This document shows, piece after piece, positions 24,446 to 37,009 of a DNA stretch of 64,000 nt. Position 1 is the stretch's first letter. Every line of letters starts with the position of its first letter. The notes under the pieces were generated by a model, which searched no databases, was not told where the DNA came from, and worked only from the letters and a program-made list of their open reading frames with translations. A program made the position numbers and the translations under genes. Source of the DNA: Ptiloglossa arizonensis (taxonomy: Eukaryota; Arthropoda; Insecta; Hymenoptera; Colletidae); contig NC_135055.1 of NCBI RefSeq assembly GCF_051014685.1, positions 5,444,001 to 5,508,000 of the forward strand, given 5' to 3'.

Positions 24446-27400
24446 CAGTGAGAGAGGGGGTCGGTGGGGGGGACGCACGCGGCGGTCGAGCGCGAGCCCC
24501 GCCGACCGTACCGGTGGAACGAACGAACGATCGCTTATTCCTGACGAAGAGGGCACGATCGTAGAGCGCGCACGCGCGACCAAGACGGTGAATGCCCAAA
24601 ACTCAGCTGGTGTCAATGAACTCGGCCATGTGAGGAGTCGGACGAGGCCTCCATGGGCTTATACTCACTATCGGGGTCTTGTCTTTCCCATGGTACCGAG
24701 ACTAATTTCGTGACTTTGCGAAAGCCTGCAGCGCGCCGCGCAACATCGGGGTACCCTCCGTCGGTGGGGTTTTCGGGTTTCCGGATCCATCCTCGGCGAT
24801 TGGCTATTTTCGACGACCGGTCGGCGTGGAAGAAAATGAAAGGAACTCGAGACGCGACACTCTAGTCTCGTGTGCGCCGCGACGCGCGCGCTACGTGGGC
24901 TAAATTAATGCGATCAACCGGAGAAAAATACGGTGGCGCGTTGCGCTAAGCCAGTGGTCGACAACCTGCGGATCTTTCGGTATATTGACGATAGACATTT
25001 TCTCGATGATACGTTTCTCTAACGATTCGTAGTCGATAAGCGACTCTGGGCAATTTAGCGCAGTAACACGCGCGACGATAGACCCGAGGGACATTCGAAG
25101 CTTTTGAATAGTAATTAAAATTTGAATGGTATGTTTTTCGTAATTTGTGAAACTTTCTAATACTTTTCTTCGAAATTAGGTCCTGTATTTTTATTTTTGA
25201 GAACTGATTGTTTCTAACGAAGGAGAATTTTCATTCAAAGAGACAGAAACAGTAATTGTATCTATGAAATATTATGGTATAATATGAAGGAGATTTTTAA
25301 TTAATGTAAAAGCTTTTACTGTCAATTTTCAATTCTCGTCAATAGATAATAAGATTTGATTATTAATATCTAGAAATATTCATAGCAGTAGATTCAATTA
25401 AGAAGATGTAGTAAAAAATACTGAATAATATTAGATTTACCAATAATTAATCCTTTTTGTACCGATTTTGTATAATTATTTGAATAATCTCTTTGGTTTC
25501 ATTCGATCTTTGCAGAAGGCTATCGCTCTATTAAAATTATTATCAATATAAAAAAATTGGACTCCTCTTTTGCCTGTTATAATTATTATTATAATCTTTA
25601 CTACGCAACAGAGAAAAGTATATCTACTATATCCAATAGAATAATATTTCATGGAGACAATGTATAGACAAAAGCTTTTGTTAAATTTAATCTCAATTTA
25701 ACAAAAGTTACCTCAGTTATTTAATTCAGTTACCTATCAGTAGTAATATCTATGGTTTCTCGATAAAAAGAATTCTAGTTCCTTCAAAGGATCCTAGACC
25801 AACATCGAACGTATGCAAAAGTACCCAGGGTACATCTATAGTAACTTACAACCGTAAAATCGCGATTAGTTATCCACGAATCCATTTCTCAATACGTTCT
25901 TGACTCTATTTTCTTCGTTTCATGACCATTATACAACATACCGATGAAAACTCTTGAAGTCTTCGACTTCATTACAATCAAACCATTATACGATACTCTA
26001 CTTTGTTCATAACTCGAACATTGTTCGATTAACTAGTCTCCTTACCTCAGTAATCTTTCTACGACTCCTTTAAATTACCCATTATTATCATTTGTTCTAA
26101 ATTTTTCGTTCGTATACTACTTCATCTTATTACATCTACATTTACGATATTTTTCATTTACCAATGCTCTTCCTTTCGATTTCATATTCGTTCTAAAACA
26201 TTAGAGTGAAATTAATCAAATGAAAATATACAGAGGTGTGGATAGCCTATCGGTGAAGATTTTAGAAGCGATCCTAGCTCCCAGGAGCCCTAATTACACG
26301 CGTGAACGACACATCCGAGGGTACAGAGGTGAACGTTCTGGACACCTGTTCGCAACAGCCAGGGATGGACATCGATCGTCTCTAGCCTCGAACGTTTCGA
26401 GTGTCGAAATTCAACGCGAAAAATTCAATCGAAGCGCGACGACGTCACACAGTCGACGAGAAACGACGCGCGGCTCGATCGATTCGACGCTGTGACGTAA
26501 CGTCAAGAAATCAGACATCTGTCCCCCCTCTCTCGGCCCCGTTGGGTTCATTTTTAACCAGCCCTCCACCTCCCTCCCTCCTGTTTTTGAGTCGCCGGTC
26601 ACGCGCGGGTCAGCGAATCTTCGAAGAGGAATCCTCCCTTCTTTCGCAACCTGAACGCGACCGCGACTGCCACGAAGAAGGTAGAGGTGGAGGTGACTCC
26701 CGAGAGAGCGAACGCAGAAGGTGGGAAGGTTGACCGCCGAAAGAGTTAAGTTCAAGTAGTCGCGATCCGATCGCGAAACTCGCGAGGACACCACCGATAC
26801 GATATGAATCGGAAAATAGAACTTTTCTCGAGGAAGTGACCGGATAGCCAAAAATTTGCAAACCTGTATCCACGACTGAAAGAAATGCTTCTTCATTTAA
26901 CGCAAGACCGGGATTAAACATTGCTGACCTACGTACAATCTAAGAAGATAATAATACCGCTGTTATTTTCATTTATCAGTTACTCAGTTTTAAACACTTG
27001 GACACCTCCGTTCCGGTATACAAACATCTTGAAGAGAAATATATCGTTCTTGATTATTGTTTCTAAGATCGTATCGCTATCCATTAGTTGTAATTTCCCA
27101 TTAGCATAGTGTCATTGATTTGTTACGTACAATCGACCCTCGATTATTAATTCCACGAAGACACACCAGGCACAGAAAGATAAAGCGTTAAACCGAGTTC
27201 TCAGTTTACTTTCCAATTCTGCTCACCTGTACGAAACTCGATCGAAGAAGGAAAATCTACCCCCCTCCCCCTGGAAAAAAAATCACCCCTCGTCGAAAAT
27301 AACGCGACTCTTCCCCCGTTTCGAAATTCTCGCGAATCCTCCGCGCGCGAGTTTCTCAAATTTCGCGGTAATTTCCCGATTGGGGACCACTCCGATGGTA

Positions 27401-27960
27401 AGAATTCGGCTGCCATATGTCGAGGGGGAGCCCGTGTGTATTATGCAAGCGACGCGAGGCACAGGTGGTTTCTCGCAGGGGTGAACCTGTTCCTATCGAC
27501 GCGCAGCATCTATCGATGACAAGAAGTATCGCGGCCGGCGAACCCGACGTTGGAATTAACGCGCGGCGCAGAGATATACAAGTCGTGGAGTAAAACCGTG
27601 GTGGAAAGGGACGGCGGTTGAATTCCGCGATCGATGAACAGCCGGCGGTGTCGAGCGACGGAGAGAGAGATATAGAGAGAGAAAGAGAGAGAGATACGTC
27701 CTCTCTCCGCGCTCTATAAATACGCCGCGAGAAGAAGTAATTAACGGACTCACCTCTGGGGTGCAGGCAATGACAGTCGCCGCGCAGCTCTTCATTGACG
27801 AGCCTCGTCCTCGACAAACGGCCGATGTCTACCCTTACGTATGTGGATGCTCCACATCGATCTCCTCAAATTCGAGGACGAGGTTTCCTCCCTTCCCCTC
27901 ACGGGCACCATCGTCGATCAGTGCGTCCTCTTGTTCGTCAGCTTAGATAACCGGACGGTG
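24446..27960. other. Unassigned DNA: CpG-rich edge, AT-rich core, mixed right part
   Basis: 24446-24900 is CpG-rich, 24900-26210 is strongly AT-rich with no repeat unit or gene seen, and 26210-27960 is mixed with a GA tract (27659-27693). On the minus strand CCCCAGAG|GTGAGTCC (27744-27759) is a strong splice-donor match. The preceding frame includes the Cys-containing GDCHCLHPR, but no pyrimidine-rich acceptor is evident and I do not call an exon. Confidence 0.45.
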
Positions 27961-28345
27961 TCGTCTCAATACTGGCCGGTGGGATCGAGACCTGTACTGG
28001 CAGCCATCTCGCGACCTTGAGGTATCTCTCGACTTGTATTGCTTCCTCGTTTCTTCCGGAGTCCTCTTCTCGACCTACCTCTCCGCTTCGTTCAGTACTG
28101 ACCGGTCGGGTCGAGTCCAGCCATGTCTGCTCGAGATGATTACGTACGCGTATACGGGAATGAAATCTCTGTTGGTTGAAAATTCGTTTCACTCCGGTTA
28201 TGGACGTCTCAGTAGAGCCCGGTCGGGTCCAATCCGGCTTCCATGACGACGACTTTGTACGATAAACGATAGAGACGACGTTTGTTTTCTTCGTGGAACT
28301 CCGCTCTGTTCAGTAGAGCCCGGTGGGGTCCAACTGACGGGCCAT
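27961..28345. repeat. Degenerate tandem repeat, ~100-127 bp spacing
   Basis: The motif CAGTA(C/G)(T/A)G.CCGGT.GGGTC recurs at 27966, 28093, 28210 and 28311. Each copy is followed by CGAGTCC- or CCAATCC-like sequence. Intervening sequence is too diverged for a precise unit. Confidence 0.6.
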
Positions 28346-29429
28346 AATCTCAGTGCCCCCCGAAAGTTTATCTCGATGGAATCCTCGGTGATGTCGCCCC
28401 CGAGTCTGGTAGCTCTCGGACGATTCGAGCCCTTTGGTACACTGAAGGCGCAAAAACTCCGCGATTCGAAGCCGAAGAAACCGCGGTGAAAATGCGCGCG
28501 AGACCGTTGCGTTCCGCCACGCGTGTGTCCGAAGCGTGCGTGGCACCGACGGGCGGGATGATGGGTATCGTCGGAATGGGTCCCAGGTCTCGTGGATCGG
28601 CGACCAGAGCGACCGAAAAATGCGCGGCTCTCGTTACACACGGGTGCCACAGGGCACCGTGGTCGAAACGGGAGAAAAGTGGACTAATCGAGTGGAAAAA
28701 AAAATATGATCGAACCGAAAACGACGAAGCGACACACAGGGAACCCGAAAAAAGACCGGCTACTGCGTGCGTGACCGTGCCCCACAGAGCTCTGACAGCT
28801 CCACGGCGAGTGGCCTCGCTTAAGTCTCGGCTGGCCCCCACTTGCCCGACCGGGGGCGACGCTGATTGGTCGACGCCACCGGCTACACCGGCAATCGGCA
28901 CTCCGATCAAGCTTTCGGAAAATTTCCCCCGATATATCGTCCGTCCCGTCGGGACGAGCCCAACCCCCACGAGCCGGCTGTCCCCGAGGGGGCCCACTAC
29001 GTGGGGAGGAAAGTGGGATTCGTTGGTCACCTGGAGGAAGGGGAGAGAACACTTCCGAACGGCGGACGCTCCTCCCGCGGTTCCAGCAGAATATTTCGGG
29101 TTCGGATTGGACGGAGGATCTTGCCGTGGAACGCGGGAAGGTGGGGAACCGACGGTGAACAGGAGAGGGAGGATTGGAGGGGGAGAAGAGGGAGATTATT
29201 AATCTCCGACAAGGGGGATTATTGAAAAAATTCGCGGTCCGTGGACAGCCCCGGGCGTCGCCCGGTTTCCAAAGCGGAACAGCCGGAACTGTGCCACGGA
29301 CGGGACGCGCGAAACGCCATCAGTTCCGTGATTCCATGGGAAGACGAGCGTTTAGATACTGGGGGCTAACATTCGTCGAGATTGGTTTTCATTCGAAAGA
29401 TTTCGGGCAATTTACCGAATACTTTTGTA
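28346..29429. other. CpG-rich unassigned block
   Basis: Long frames occur on both strands over the same bases: 238 codons plus at 28486-29202 and 220 codons minus at 28368-29030. This is typical of stop-poor GC-rich DNA. Neither shows a domain, signal peptide or compositional bias I would accept as protein. Confidence 0.45.
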
Positions 29430-30530
29430 ATGTTCGAACGATTCGAGGGAATATACGAATACTTTTCGAATACTCGGCTACTCGAGTACTCGATTATTCG
29501 ATGATAGTTCGGATACTGTTCAGGAATAAAAGGAACGCTGTCAACGGAATATTGATATTCTGAATATCGGTACTCGGTCTAGAAATTATACAATTCGAAT
29601 TATTCTTTATTCGAATACTCGAACGCTTCAAGGGTACGTAGTACGAATACCGTTCGAATACTCGATTATTCGATGATCGTTCGGGTACTGTGCAGGAATA
29701 AAAGGAACGCTGTCAACGGAATATTGATATTCTGAATATCGGTACTCGGTCTAGAAATTATACAATTCGAATTACTTTTTATTCGAATACTCGAACGCTT
29801 CAAGGGTACGTAGTACGAATACCGTTCGAATACTCGATTATTCGATGATCGTTCGGGTACTGTGCAGGAATAAAAGGAACGCTGTCAACGGAATATTGAT
29901 ATTCTGAATATCGGTACTCGGTCTAGAAATTATACAATTCGAATTACTTTTTATTCGAATACTCGAACGCTTCAAGGGTACGTAGTACGAATACCGTTCG
30001 AATACTCGATTATTCGATGATCGTTCGGGTACTGTGCAGGAATAAAAGGAACGCTGTCAACGGAATATTGATATTCTGAATATCGGTACTCGGTCTAGAA
30101 ATTATACAATTCGAATTACTTTTTATTCGAATACTCGAACGCTTCAAGGGTACGTAGTACGAATACCGTTCGAATAGTTGACTATTCGAATGCTGTCTAC
30201 GAATAAAGGGAACGACAGTGGAATATTGATATTCTGAATATTGATAGTTGGCCTACATATGACATAATTGAAATTATTTTCTATTTGTCTACACGCTTCG
30301 GGGTTATATGATGCAAATACCGCTCGAATACTTGATTGTTTGAATACCGTGTGCGAATAAAGGGAACGCTGACAGTGCAATATCGATATTTCGAATATGG
30401 ATAGTCGACATATTTTAAATTCGAATATAAGTCCGATATATTTTGTACGTGAATGTTCGAACACTTTGGAGGAATGTTCGAATACTTTTCGAATGGTTGA
30501 ATATTCAAGTTTTTGATCATTCAAATATTA
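29430..30530. repeat. 172-bp tandem array with TTCGAATA-rich core
   Basis: AGGAACGCTGTCAACGGAAT recurs at about 29531, 29703, 29875 and 30047, an exact 172-bp spacing. Two diverged and shortened units follow near 30207 and 30361. Each unit holds TATTGATATTCTGAATATCG, GGTCTAGAAATTATACAATT and runs of TATTCGAATACTCGA. The left units are nearly identical and the right ones decayed, so homogenisation acted at one side. Confidence 0.95.
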
Positions 30531-31563
30531 TTAGAAAACTATAAGCTAATAAAAGAAAAGCTGTTAGGGATAATACTTTGAATATTGGAATTTAATTTTT
30601 TCAATTTTTTTCTTTTAATTAACTTTAACACTGTTCCAGATTACAATTACAATATTCCTAATTACAAATGAAAATACTAAATATTGATTCCTCCTTGTAA
30701 ATTGAATATATTCAATACAGGAAACTTTTATTACTCTTTCGTTTTTACTATCCCGAAACAAATGAAACTTGTGAAAACATAGGTGTAATTAATCAATAAA
30801 ACGACGTTTAGAGTTCTCTTATTTCAACTAAATACTTAAATATAAATACAAAAGTTTAACAAAATTGCACATATTAGAGACAGATATGCCTCTTTAAAAA
30901 TAACGCTCATTTATATTTTCCAAAAATAATTGACCAAAGGGTACGTGCTACCTCAGGTTGTAAATCTTTCGTTCTCTGTTTTCTAAAACACAAAGACATT
31001 TACGTTTCGTTCTACTTGCTCGCGTTTTCTCCGTCCTACTCGTTGGTATATTGAGAGTGTCGGGAAAAAAATTTGGAGCAATTAAACGATCGAAGAACGA
31101 AATCGTCGAATGGAAAAACATAGCGAAAGCTGTATCGCGGACGATGAACGACAGAATTTTGCATCGTCGAACGTCAGCGGTAACGGAACGGTCGCTCGTC
31201 GTTCGAACGCAGCGATTTCTGCTGCTCGAACGGAACAGCGAATTCATTGACCTCGTGTAAAATCGATTCCGTCGTTATCGTCTTGCGACCGGCGTGCGCA
31301 GCCCCACGGAACTGAACGTTATCGCCAAACTTGACCATTTTTTTTTTTTTTTTCACCGTCATCTTACGCGGCGCGATCGTCGCTGTTTTACCACGACGAC
31401 TCACTTCTTTTCTCAAATCAACGACCATTCGACTACACTGCGATCGAAACTAAAAACTTATCGTGTTTTGTACAAACAGAGCGCTGCAAAGAGTGTGCAC
31501 GAGATAAGGAAATTCGATCCGTGTGAAAACGTTGATTTTACAAACCATTTCCGAAACGTGCAT
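30531..31563. other. Unassigned AT-rich to mixed DNA
   Basis: AT-rich to about 30940. On the minus strand an 84-codon frame (31174-31428) reads Lys-rich through a T15-type run and has no domain I recognise. No gene called. Confidence 0.5.
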
Positions 31564-31950
31564 ACAAGGTGTCTCGTAATTCGCGGTTCAACTTCAAACA
31601 GGGTGATTCATCGTAGAAAAATGAATAGAAAATGTACGATGAAGATTTTCTATGGGACGTTTCCTTTCAGAGATAATGAACTTTGAAAATTATTTGGGGC
31701 ACGTGCGAGTGTATACAAAACAACGTTCAATGATTGACTTTCGACTTCTAAACGAAACAATTGTAACTTGAATCGAAAGAAGAAACGTTCCAGTGGTCAA
31801 AATCGATGAATTGCGCGCGTGCCCCAAGAACTTTGAAAATCGAGTATCTCGAGAACGGTGCCTCGGATAAAAATATTGTATTTTACCTTTTAGTTTCATT
31901 TTTTCACGAGGAATCAACCCACCTGAATCGTACCTATAATTAGCCCCTCG
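31564..31950. mobile_element. Foldback, MITE-like element with long inverted ends
   Basis: The left arm (about 31564-31710) reads AGGTGTCTCGTAATT, ACAGGGTGATTCATCG, AACTTTGAAAATT and GGGGCACGTGCG. The right arm (about 31811-31950) gives the same order on the opposite strand: GGGGCACGCGCG, CGATTTTCAAAGTTCTT, GGTTGATTCCTCG and GGGGCTAATTA. The arms are imperfect inverted repeats of about 140 bases around a roughly 100-base centre. No transposase is present, so it is nonautonomous. A related, shorter copy lies at 39507-39793. The end sequences resemble a DDE-transposon type common in ant and bee genomes, an attribution from memory and not tested. Confidence 0.75.
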
Positions 31951-32849
31951 ATGCTTGAAAAATACGTCCAAAAACGATTCAAATTGACTAAAATAAATAT
32001 TTTGAAACACGAAACGTATCGTCAAATATTTACCCAGGTATACAAACATTACCTAGAATTCTCCATCGTTGATTTTTATTTATTTGAAATATATTCGCAA
32101 AAAAGTTGTCGTTCGAATGGCTTAAAATGGGTCAAGAAATACGTTTTGGACAAACATATTTCGATTGTAAATTCCATTTCCTCGAGGAAAGAAAATATTT
32201 TGCTTCGAAACTCTTTGTCCATCGGGCTTGTGTTCTTCGATCCGCCCGACGAATCGAGGACTAGCTGGCCGAGGGAATTTCACTGAACAAATCAGAGCGC
32301 AACGCCGTGTGGCAGAATCGCTTCAACGACACGCAAGATGCTAATGCCGCGAAAATAAACTTCGCCGGGCATTAAATCATCGCGTCGCGGCGGGGCCTAG
32401 CTGCTCGCATCCTACGTTCGTCCTACAGACTGGAATTCTGCGACTTCCCTTCGTTCCAGCCCTAATCCTCTCGATAAGGAAGCTCGTTAGCAAATAGGCT
32501 CTGTATCTCGAATCGACTGGACGGCGGGACGCTTACGCAATCGGTTGGAAATGTCGGGAAATCGGCGAAGCCTCGTTTCTCCGAGACTTAAGTGTTATTG
32601 ACACTTCTTTTACAATATTTTACGCGCGACGCATCACTTCTTTCGGTAATTACGGCCGACCCTCGCTTAATGATCGAAATTCTCCGTCGCTTAGCGAGGG
32701 TCGGTGGAGAATTTTTTCTCGTTCTAAATGAAAATTTCGGTATACGTCACGAGCGTTGTTTCTTAGTTAAATTCTATCCTTAGGATATTGTGGACACTAT
32801 CGCTACCACGAGGTGACGCGTGTGCGACAGATGATTATTTCGTCAGTTT
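31951..32849. other. Unassigned mixed DNA
   Basis: A GC-rich patch lies at 32270-32570 and AT-rich flanks on either side. An inverted pair, ACCCTCGCTTAATGATCG (32660) against CGCTTAGCGAGGGTC (32689), could form a short hairpin. No gene recognised. Confidence 0.5.
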
Positions 32850-33380
32850 CATAAAACGAATAAATTAAGAGCTACGTATAGTTTGTCCCTTTAATGAATT
32901 TTATTTCTAGATAGTTCGAATAACGATATCGGTAAGCGAATGAAGACCTGTATATTGTTTCATTTCTCTATTTAATACATTTTATTGCCGTATATGTAGT
33001 CTAAATTGTACCATGTAAACAAATGTATCGAGAGCTACCCATTATTCAGTTTGTCCATTTAATAGATTTATTTCTATCCAATTAAAATCGTGATACTGAC
33101 GATTAAACCAAGAGGTACACGTTACTCATTTCGTTCATTTCGTATATTTTTTTTTACTGCGTAGCTAAAATCATGACAAGGTATTGAACAAAATGACCAA
33201 AGTCGTAAATAAATCAATAGCTACATTGTAACACAGTTTCTAGATCGAATAGATTTTAACTTTAAACGGTTGAAACGATACCGTGAAATAAATCACGAGT
33301 TACACATTACTCGTTACGTTCGTCTCGTACATTTTATTGCTACGTAGCAAAAATCATGAGAAGTTATTAAATAGAATTAC
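32850..33380. repeat. Highly diverged tandem repeat, four copies
   Basis: Copies begin near 32866, 33029, 33111 and 33293 with GAG.TAC.C.TTA-type sequence. This is followed by TTTCGTTCATTTCGTA-like, then TTTATT.CTA and AAAATCATGA motifs. Divergence is high and spacing irregular. Confidence 0.55.
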
Positions 33381-33389
33381 TCCACTTGT

Positions 33390-33500
33390 ATTGTGGTTAG
33401 TGGCGGTTTACCGAATGGTGTAATATTGATAAATTGACCGTTCGAATTTCGACATTCTTGGAAACCTGTCCCAGTGTGCCTCCTGTAACGAGGTGGCACC
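33390..33500 (+). repeat. Dispersed diverged repeat, partner at 63574-63690
   Basis: AATATTGATAAATTGACCGT, then GAATTTCGAC and AACCTGTCCCAGTG, align in order with AATATTTATAAATCGATCGT, GAATTTTGAC and AATCTGTCCCACTG near 63.6 kb. No termini or coding capacity were seen, so the class is unknown. Confidence 0.5.
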
Positions 33501-34104
33501 GTCCCTCAAGGCTCTCGTGGACAACGATGAAATACGAGCCTTCCGTGAAGCAACCATTTTCACGTTAATCCCTCTTGGACACACGTATTGATGCGTGACG
33601 TTTGAGCAATAAACGCGTAGCAACGTTTTTCGTACGGATCACCCGAAAGCCATTCGCGTCGCAACGCTTTTCCAGGTACAAGGCAACGTTCACGACGTTG
33701 CTATTCGAATACGTGGAAGGATCGCGGCTTGCGAATGGTTAAAGCGTTTATTGCGCATCGCAGCTATTCTTAAGTGCCGCCGCGGATTAAGGGTGTGGCC
33801 CACCGCAGTTACCGTTCTGGCCCCATTAAGACAACAGGCCATGCCGTGGCTCCTCGTTTGCACGGGAGACAATGACCGGTGGCCCCAGAGCCACGGGGTC
33901 TACCTTCCTCGTCTTACCTCCAGCGCGCCCATATCGGACACAGGGATTGCCGGAGCCTGGACCTTCCGATCGCGCTCTGACTCCCCGAGACCCTAATTTG
34001 TATCGAGGAGAGGAAGACACGATTCCTGCCCGATGAAGTCGAAACGTTGCTGGAGGCCTGGTCCTTCCGAGCGCGATCGACTTCCCTTTCACTGAAGAGG
34101 GGAC
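33501..34104. other. Unassigned mixed DNA
   Basis: Non-repetitive, moderately GC-rich. GAGACCCTAATTTGT at 33988-34002 superficially resembles miR-125 but is rejected. No gene seen. Confidence 0.5.
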
Positions 34105-34960
34105 GTTTCTTTCGTATGTACAACGATGCTAATAACAATTTTTTATAGACGATGCGTGAGTATCGACAGAGTAGTAGTATCGATAGAAGTATGGATAGAG
34201 TATGTAGATACTCGATAGTATGTAGATTTGTTAACGGAAGAATTGGACAAGTGTCTTCGAACCTAAATTTGAGGGGTTTATCTTAACCTCGAAAAAGGGT
34301 AAATATGATTTCTAGTTTGTTGAGTCGATTGAGTTTAATAATTAGTGATTCTTCGATAATAATAACGTCTTTCGTTAGTATTATCAAAGTCGAGGTTAAA
34401 TGAAAGTATGTAGAATGTAGAATGTAAATAAGTGTCTTTGAACCTAAATTTGAGGGGTTTATCTTAACCTCGAAAAAGGGAAAATATGATTTCTAGCTTG
34501 TTGAGTCAATTAAGTTTAATAATTACTGGTTCTTTGATAATAATAACGTCTTTCGTTATTATTATCAAAGTCGAGGTTAAATGAAAGTATGTAGGATCTA
34601 CGAATGTTTCTTTCGTATGTACAATGATGCTAATAACAATTTTTTATAGGCAATGCGTAAGTCTGGATAGAGTATCTAGATACTCGAAAGTATGTAGAGT
34701 TGTTAATGGAGGAATTGGACAAGTGTCTTTGAACCTAAATTTGAGGTTTATCTTAACCTCGAAGAAGGGAAAATATGATTTCTAGCTTGTTGAGTCGACT
34801 GAGTTTAATAATTACTGATTCTTCGATAATAATAACGTCTTTCGTTATTATTATCAAAGTCGAGGTTAAATGAAAGTATGTAGAATGTAGAATGTAAATA
34901 AGTGTCTTTGAACCTAACCTGAATTTGAAAGGTTTATCTTAACCTCAATGATTGAATTCT
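34105..34960. repeat. Nested 501-bp / 181-bp repeat with stable hairpins
   Basis: GTTTCTTTCGTATGTACAA begins at 34105 and again at 34606, a 501-bp step. Inside, TTATCTTAACCTCGAA and the sequence up to GTCGAGGTTAAATGAAAGTATG recur at about 181-bp spacing (34271, 34452, then 34743 and a partial at 34927). Each inner unit contains an inverted repeat. The copy at 34532-34570 is perfect: 17-base arms CTTTGATAATAATAACG and CGTTATTATTATCAAAG around a TCTTT loop. Inner units also carry AACCTAAATTTGAGG, linking them to the dispersed AACCTAACCTCAA family. Confidence 0.88.
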
Positions 34961-35530
34961 TTATTGTGCAATGTCTATCAAAGACTAGAGTTTATATGGA
35001 AATATGTAGGAGTGAGTAATAGGTGGGGTGCAACTATGTAGTTGTCTTTAAACCTGACCTCTATTCGATGGTTTACCTTAACCTCAATCGTTCAAGAAAA
35101 GGAAAACTAAAGTCAAGAATCACAGAAATGTAAATAAACCCAGTTTCCTTGCGTAGAAGCTCTGACGTTTGTTTAATAATAATAACAATGAAATCCTTAC
35201 GATGCAATGTTTCTACAAAATTAGTGTTTAAATAAATACACTAGGTGTCTTACTTAAGTTCAATACAATGGTTTCCCTCAGTGTCAAAAAAGGAGGTGTC
35301 ATTTCAGTTTAAAATCGATCGAGTTCAATAATTACTGGAACCGGAATGTTCTGATCCCGTATTAATTTTATATTTTATAAAACTAACAATAATAATAAAG
35401 TTCTTCTTAAGCAATTTATTCAGACGAGTACAATTTAATCGGCAGTATGTAAGAATAAAAGACGGGTCGACGCTGGCGCAGTTTTTAAATCTAACCTCAA
35501 TTTAATCATTTGTAATTCTGGGAATTACAG
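34961..35530. repeat. Diverged copies of dispersed AACCTAACCTCAA repeat
   Basis: At 35024-35085 TGCAACTATGTAGTTGTCTT leads into AAACCTGACCTCTATTCGATGG and TTAACCTCAA. At 35477-35505 GCGCAGTTTTTAAATCTAACCTCAATTT is found, and near 35244 a more decayed version. These extend the nested repeat to the left without its hairpin. Confidence 0.55.
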
Positions 35531-36674
35531 TTAATCGTGCACGAGAACTTCTTGAGACCCGAGCTTTTGACCGTGCTAACCTTTTTGCCCGTCAAGGAGT
35601 TCCTAATATATATACTTAAAGAGAAAAAACACAACTCTTGATTATTCGTGAAACATGTCTGTACCACCTGACCACGACGCACTGTTTCTCAATATACAAA
35701 TAGCAGAATGGTATTCAAAAATTCAATTCTTTCAAAGAAACATTTCCAATCCTTTACCTTCGCCGAAACTTGAAACTTCTAATCACATTTAATCGTATTT
35801 AGAAAATAAAATATAACCTTTGGTTCTTCTTCGAACGTGATCAACAATTTGTTGATTCTCCGTTCTGAGAGAATCTCCTATTTTCCTTAGAAAAGAATAA
35901 TCCTCCTGGTCGATAACACTCGTATCCTAAAATTATTCCTGCCCAAATACTCTGTGTACCCTGGACTTGTAACCGAGCGAGAACAGAAAACGTCGAGGCT
36001 CTCGAAATTTTGTTTCGACGATAAAACCAAAAGTCTCCGATCGTCCTAGATTCGTCTCTATCTGGAAAGACGAATAGGTACTTCGAGCGGAAGGAAAAAT
36101 TCTGACCCGCGGTTCGAGGAGTCCAAGTGCCCTCGGTTATCGATCAAAGCCGTCCTATCCCTCGGTTCAGGGCGAGAGTGCATACCCAAGAGATAGGGAC
36201 ATCAATTCGATCGTAGTCAGGGCCGCGGATTCGTCGCGGAAATTTTACGAAGCTCGCGGCGAGAAGTCGCCGGGCAGAATCGAGACGAGAGCCTAACGGG
36301 CAGAAGACGAGAGTATGGGGGGAGCCAGAGGAAGCAACGAAAAAAGAAAAAGGTAGACACGGTGGAACATACCGGGCATCTGATCGGCCGATACAAATAA
36401 AGCACAGTCCTGCGCATCGGTCGTGTAGATATACCGCGAGAACGTGCAGTTTGTAGTTTGTCGCCCGTCATCGCTCGCGGCTACGACTTCGTGTTACTGG
36501 GATAAAAGGTGAACGACTCGCTGGTACTCGCTTTGCTCGTCCCACCAGCAGCATCCCGCTCGTCGTTTGGAGGGGTAGCGTCCTTCTACGAAGTCTAACT
36601 GAGAGATACACCGGGACACGATGGAGCGGGAAGGGGAATGCAGGGGCGGCAGGGGAATAAACGAGCGAAAGAGA

Positions 36675-36723
<49 letters not shown>

Positions 36724-37009
36724 CGAGGGTGACGGTGGGAGGGGGAGAGAGGGGAACCATAAATTACTTGATCATCCTCAAGGTTCGATTCGCCGACTGC
36801 GTGCACCTTCTCGCTGCGCCGCGCGCGGTGTCATTAAAGCGATTTTTGTGCGGAAATGTAAATCCCAGTGTCGCCGGCTGACCGCCAGCCTGCCCTCGCG
36901 TGGGCGTAATCGATCCGTCCACCGACGATAATAACGATAAACGCGAGCTCCGCGACTCTCGGCGCGGTTTACGCGCGGAGAACTGGACTGAGGGAATACT
37001 CGTTGAATT
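35531..37009. other. Unassigned DNA with GA microsatellite
   Basis: AT-rich to about 36000, then GC-rich. It includes the GA tract at 36681-36720. Frames crossing that tract (36468-36931) are repeat translations. No gene recognised. Confidence 0.5.
36681..36720. repeat. (GA)n microsatellite, 40 bp
   Basis: Twenty uninterrupted GA units. Confidence 0.97.

Noticed and set aside
23340..24713. Open frames of 226 and 253 codons on opposite strands
   Set aside because: They overlap each other across the 122-bp array and change repeat phase along their length, as expected of stop-poor repeat DNA.
27744..27860. Cys-rich exon ending at a strong GTGAGT donor on the minus strand
   Set aside because: The donor is good, but no acceptor with a pyrimidine tract was found and another frame is open equally long.
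28368..29202. 238-codon plus and 220-codon minus frames in a CpG-rich block
   Set aside because: They overlap on opposite strands, lack any domain, and have the composition of random GC-rich DNA.
33988..34008. String resembling miR-125 (GAGACCCTAATTTGT)
   Set aside because: The seed differs from the invariant miR-125 seed and the flanks do not form a hairpin with a matching star arm.
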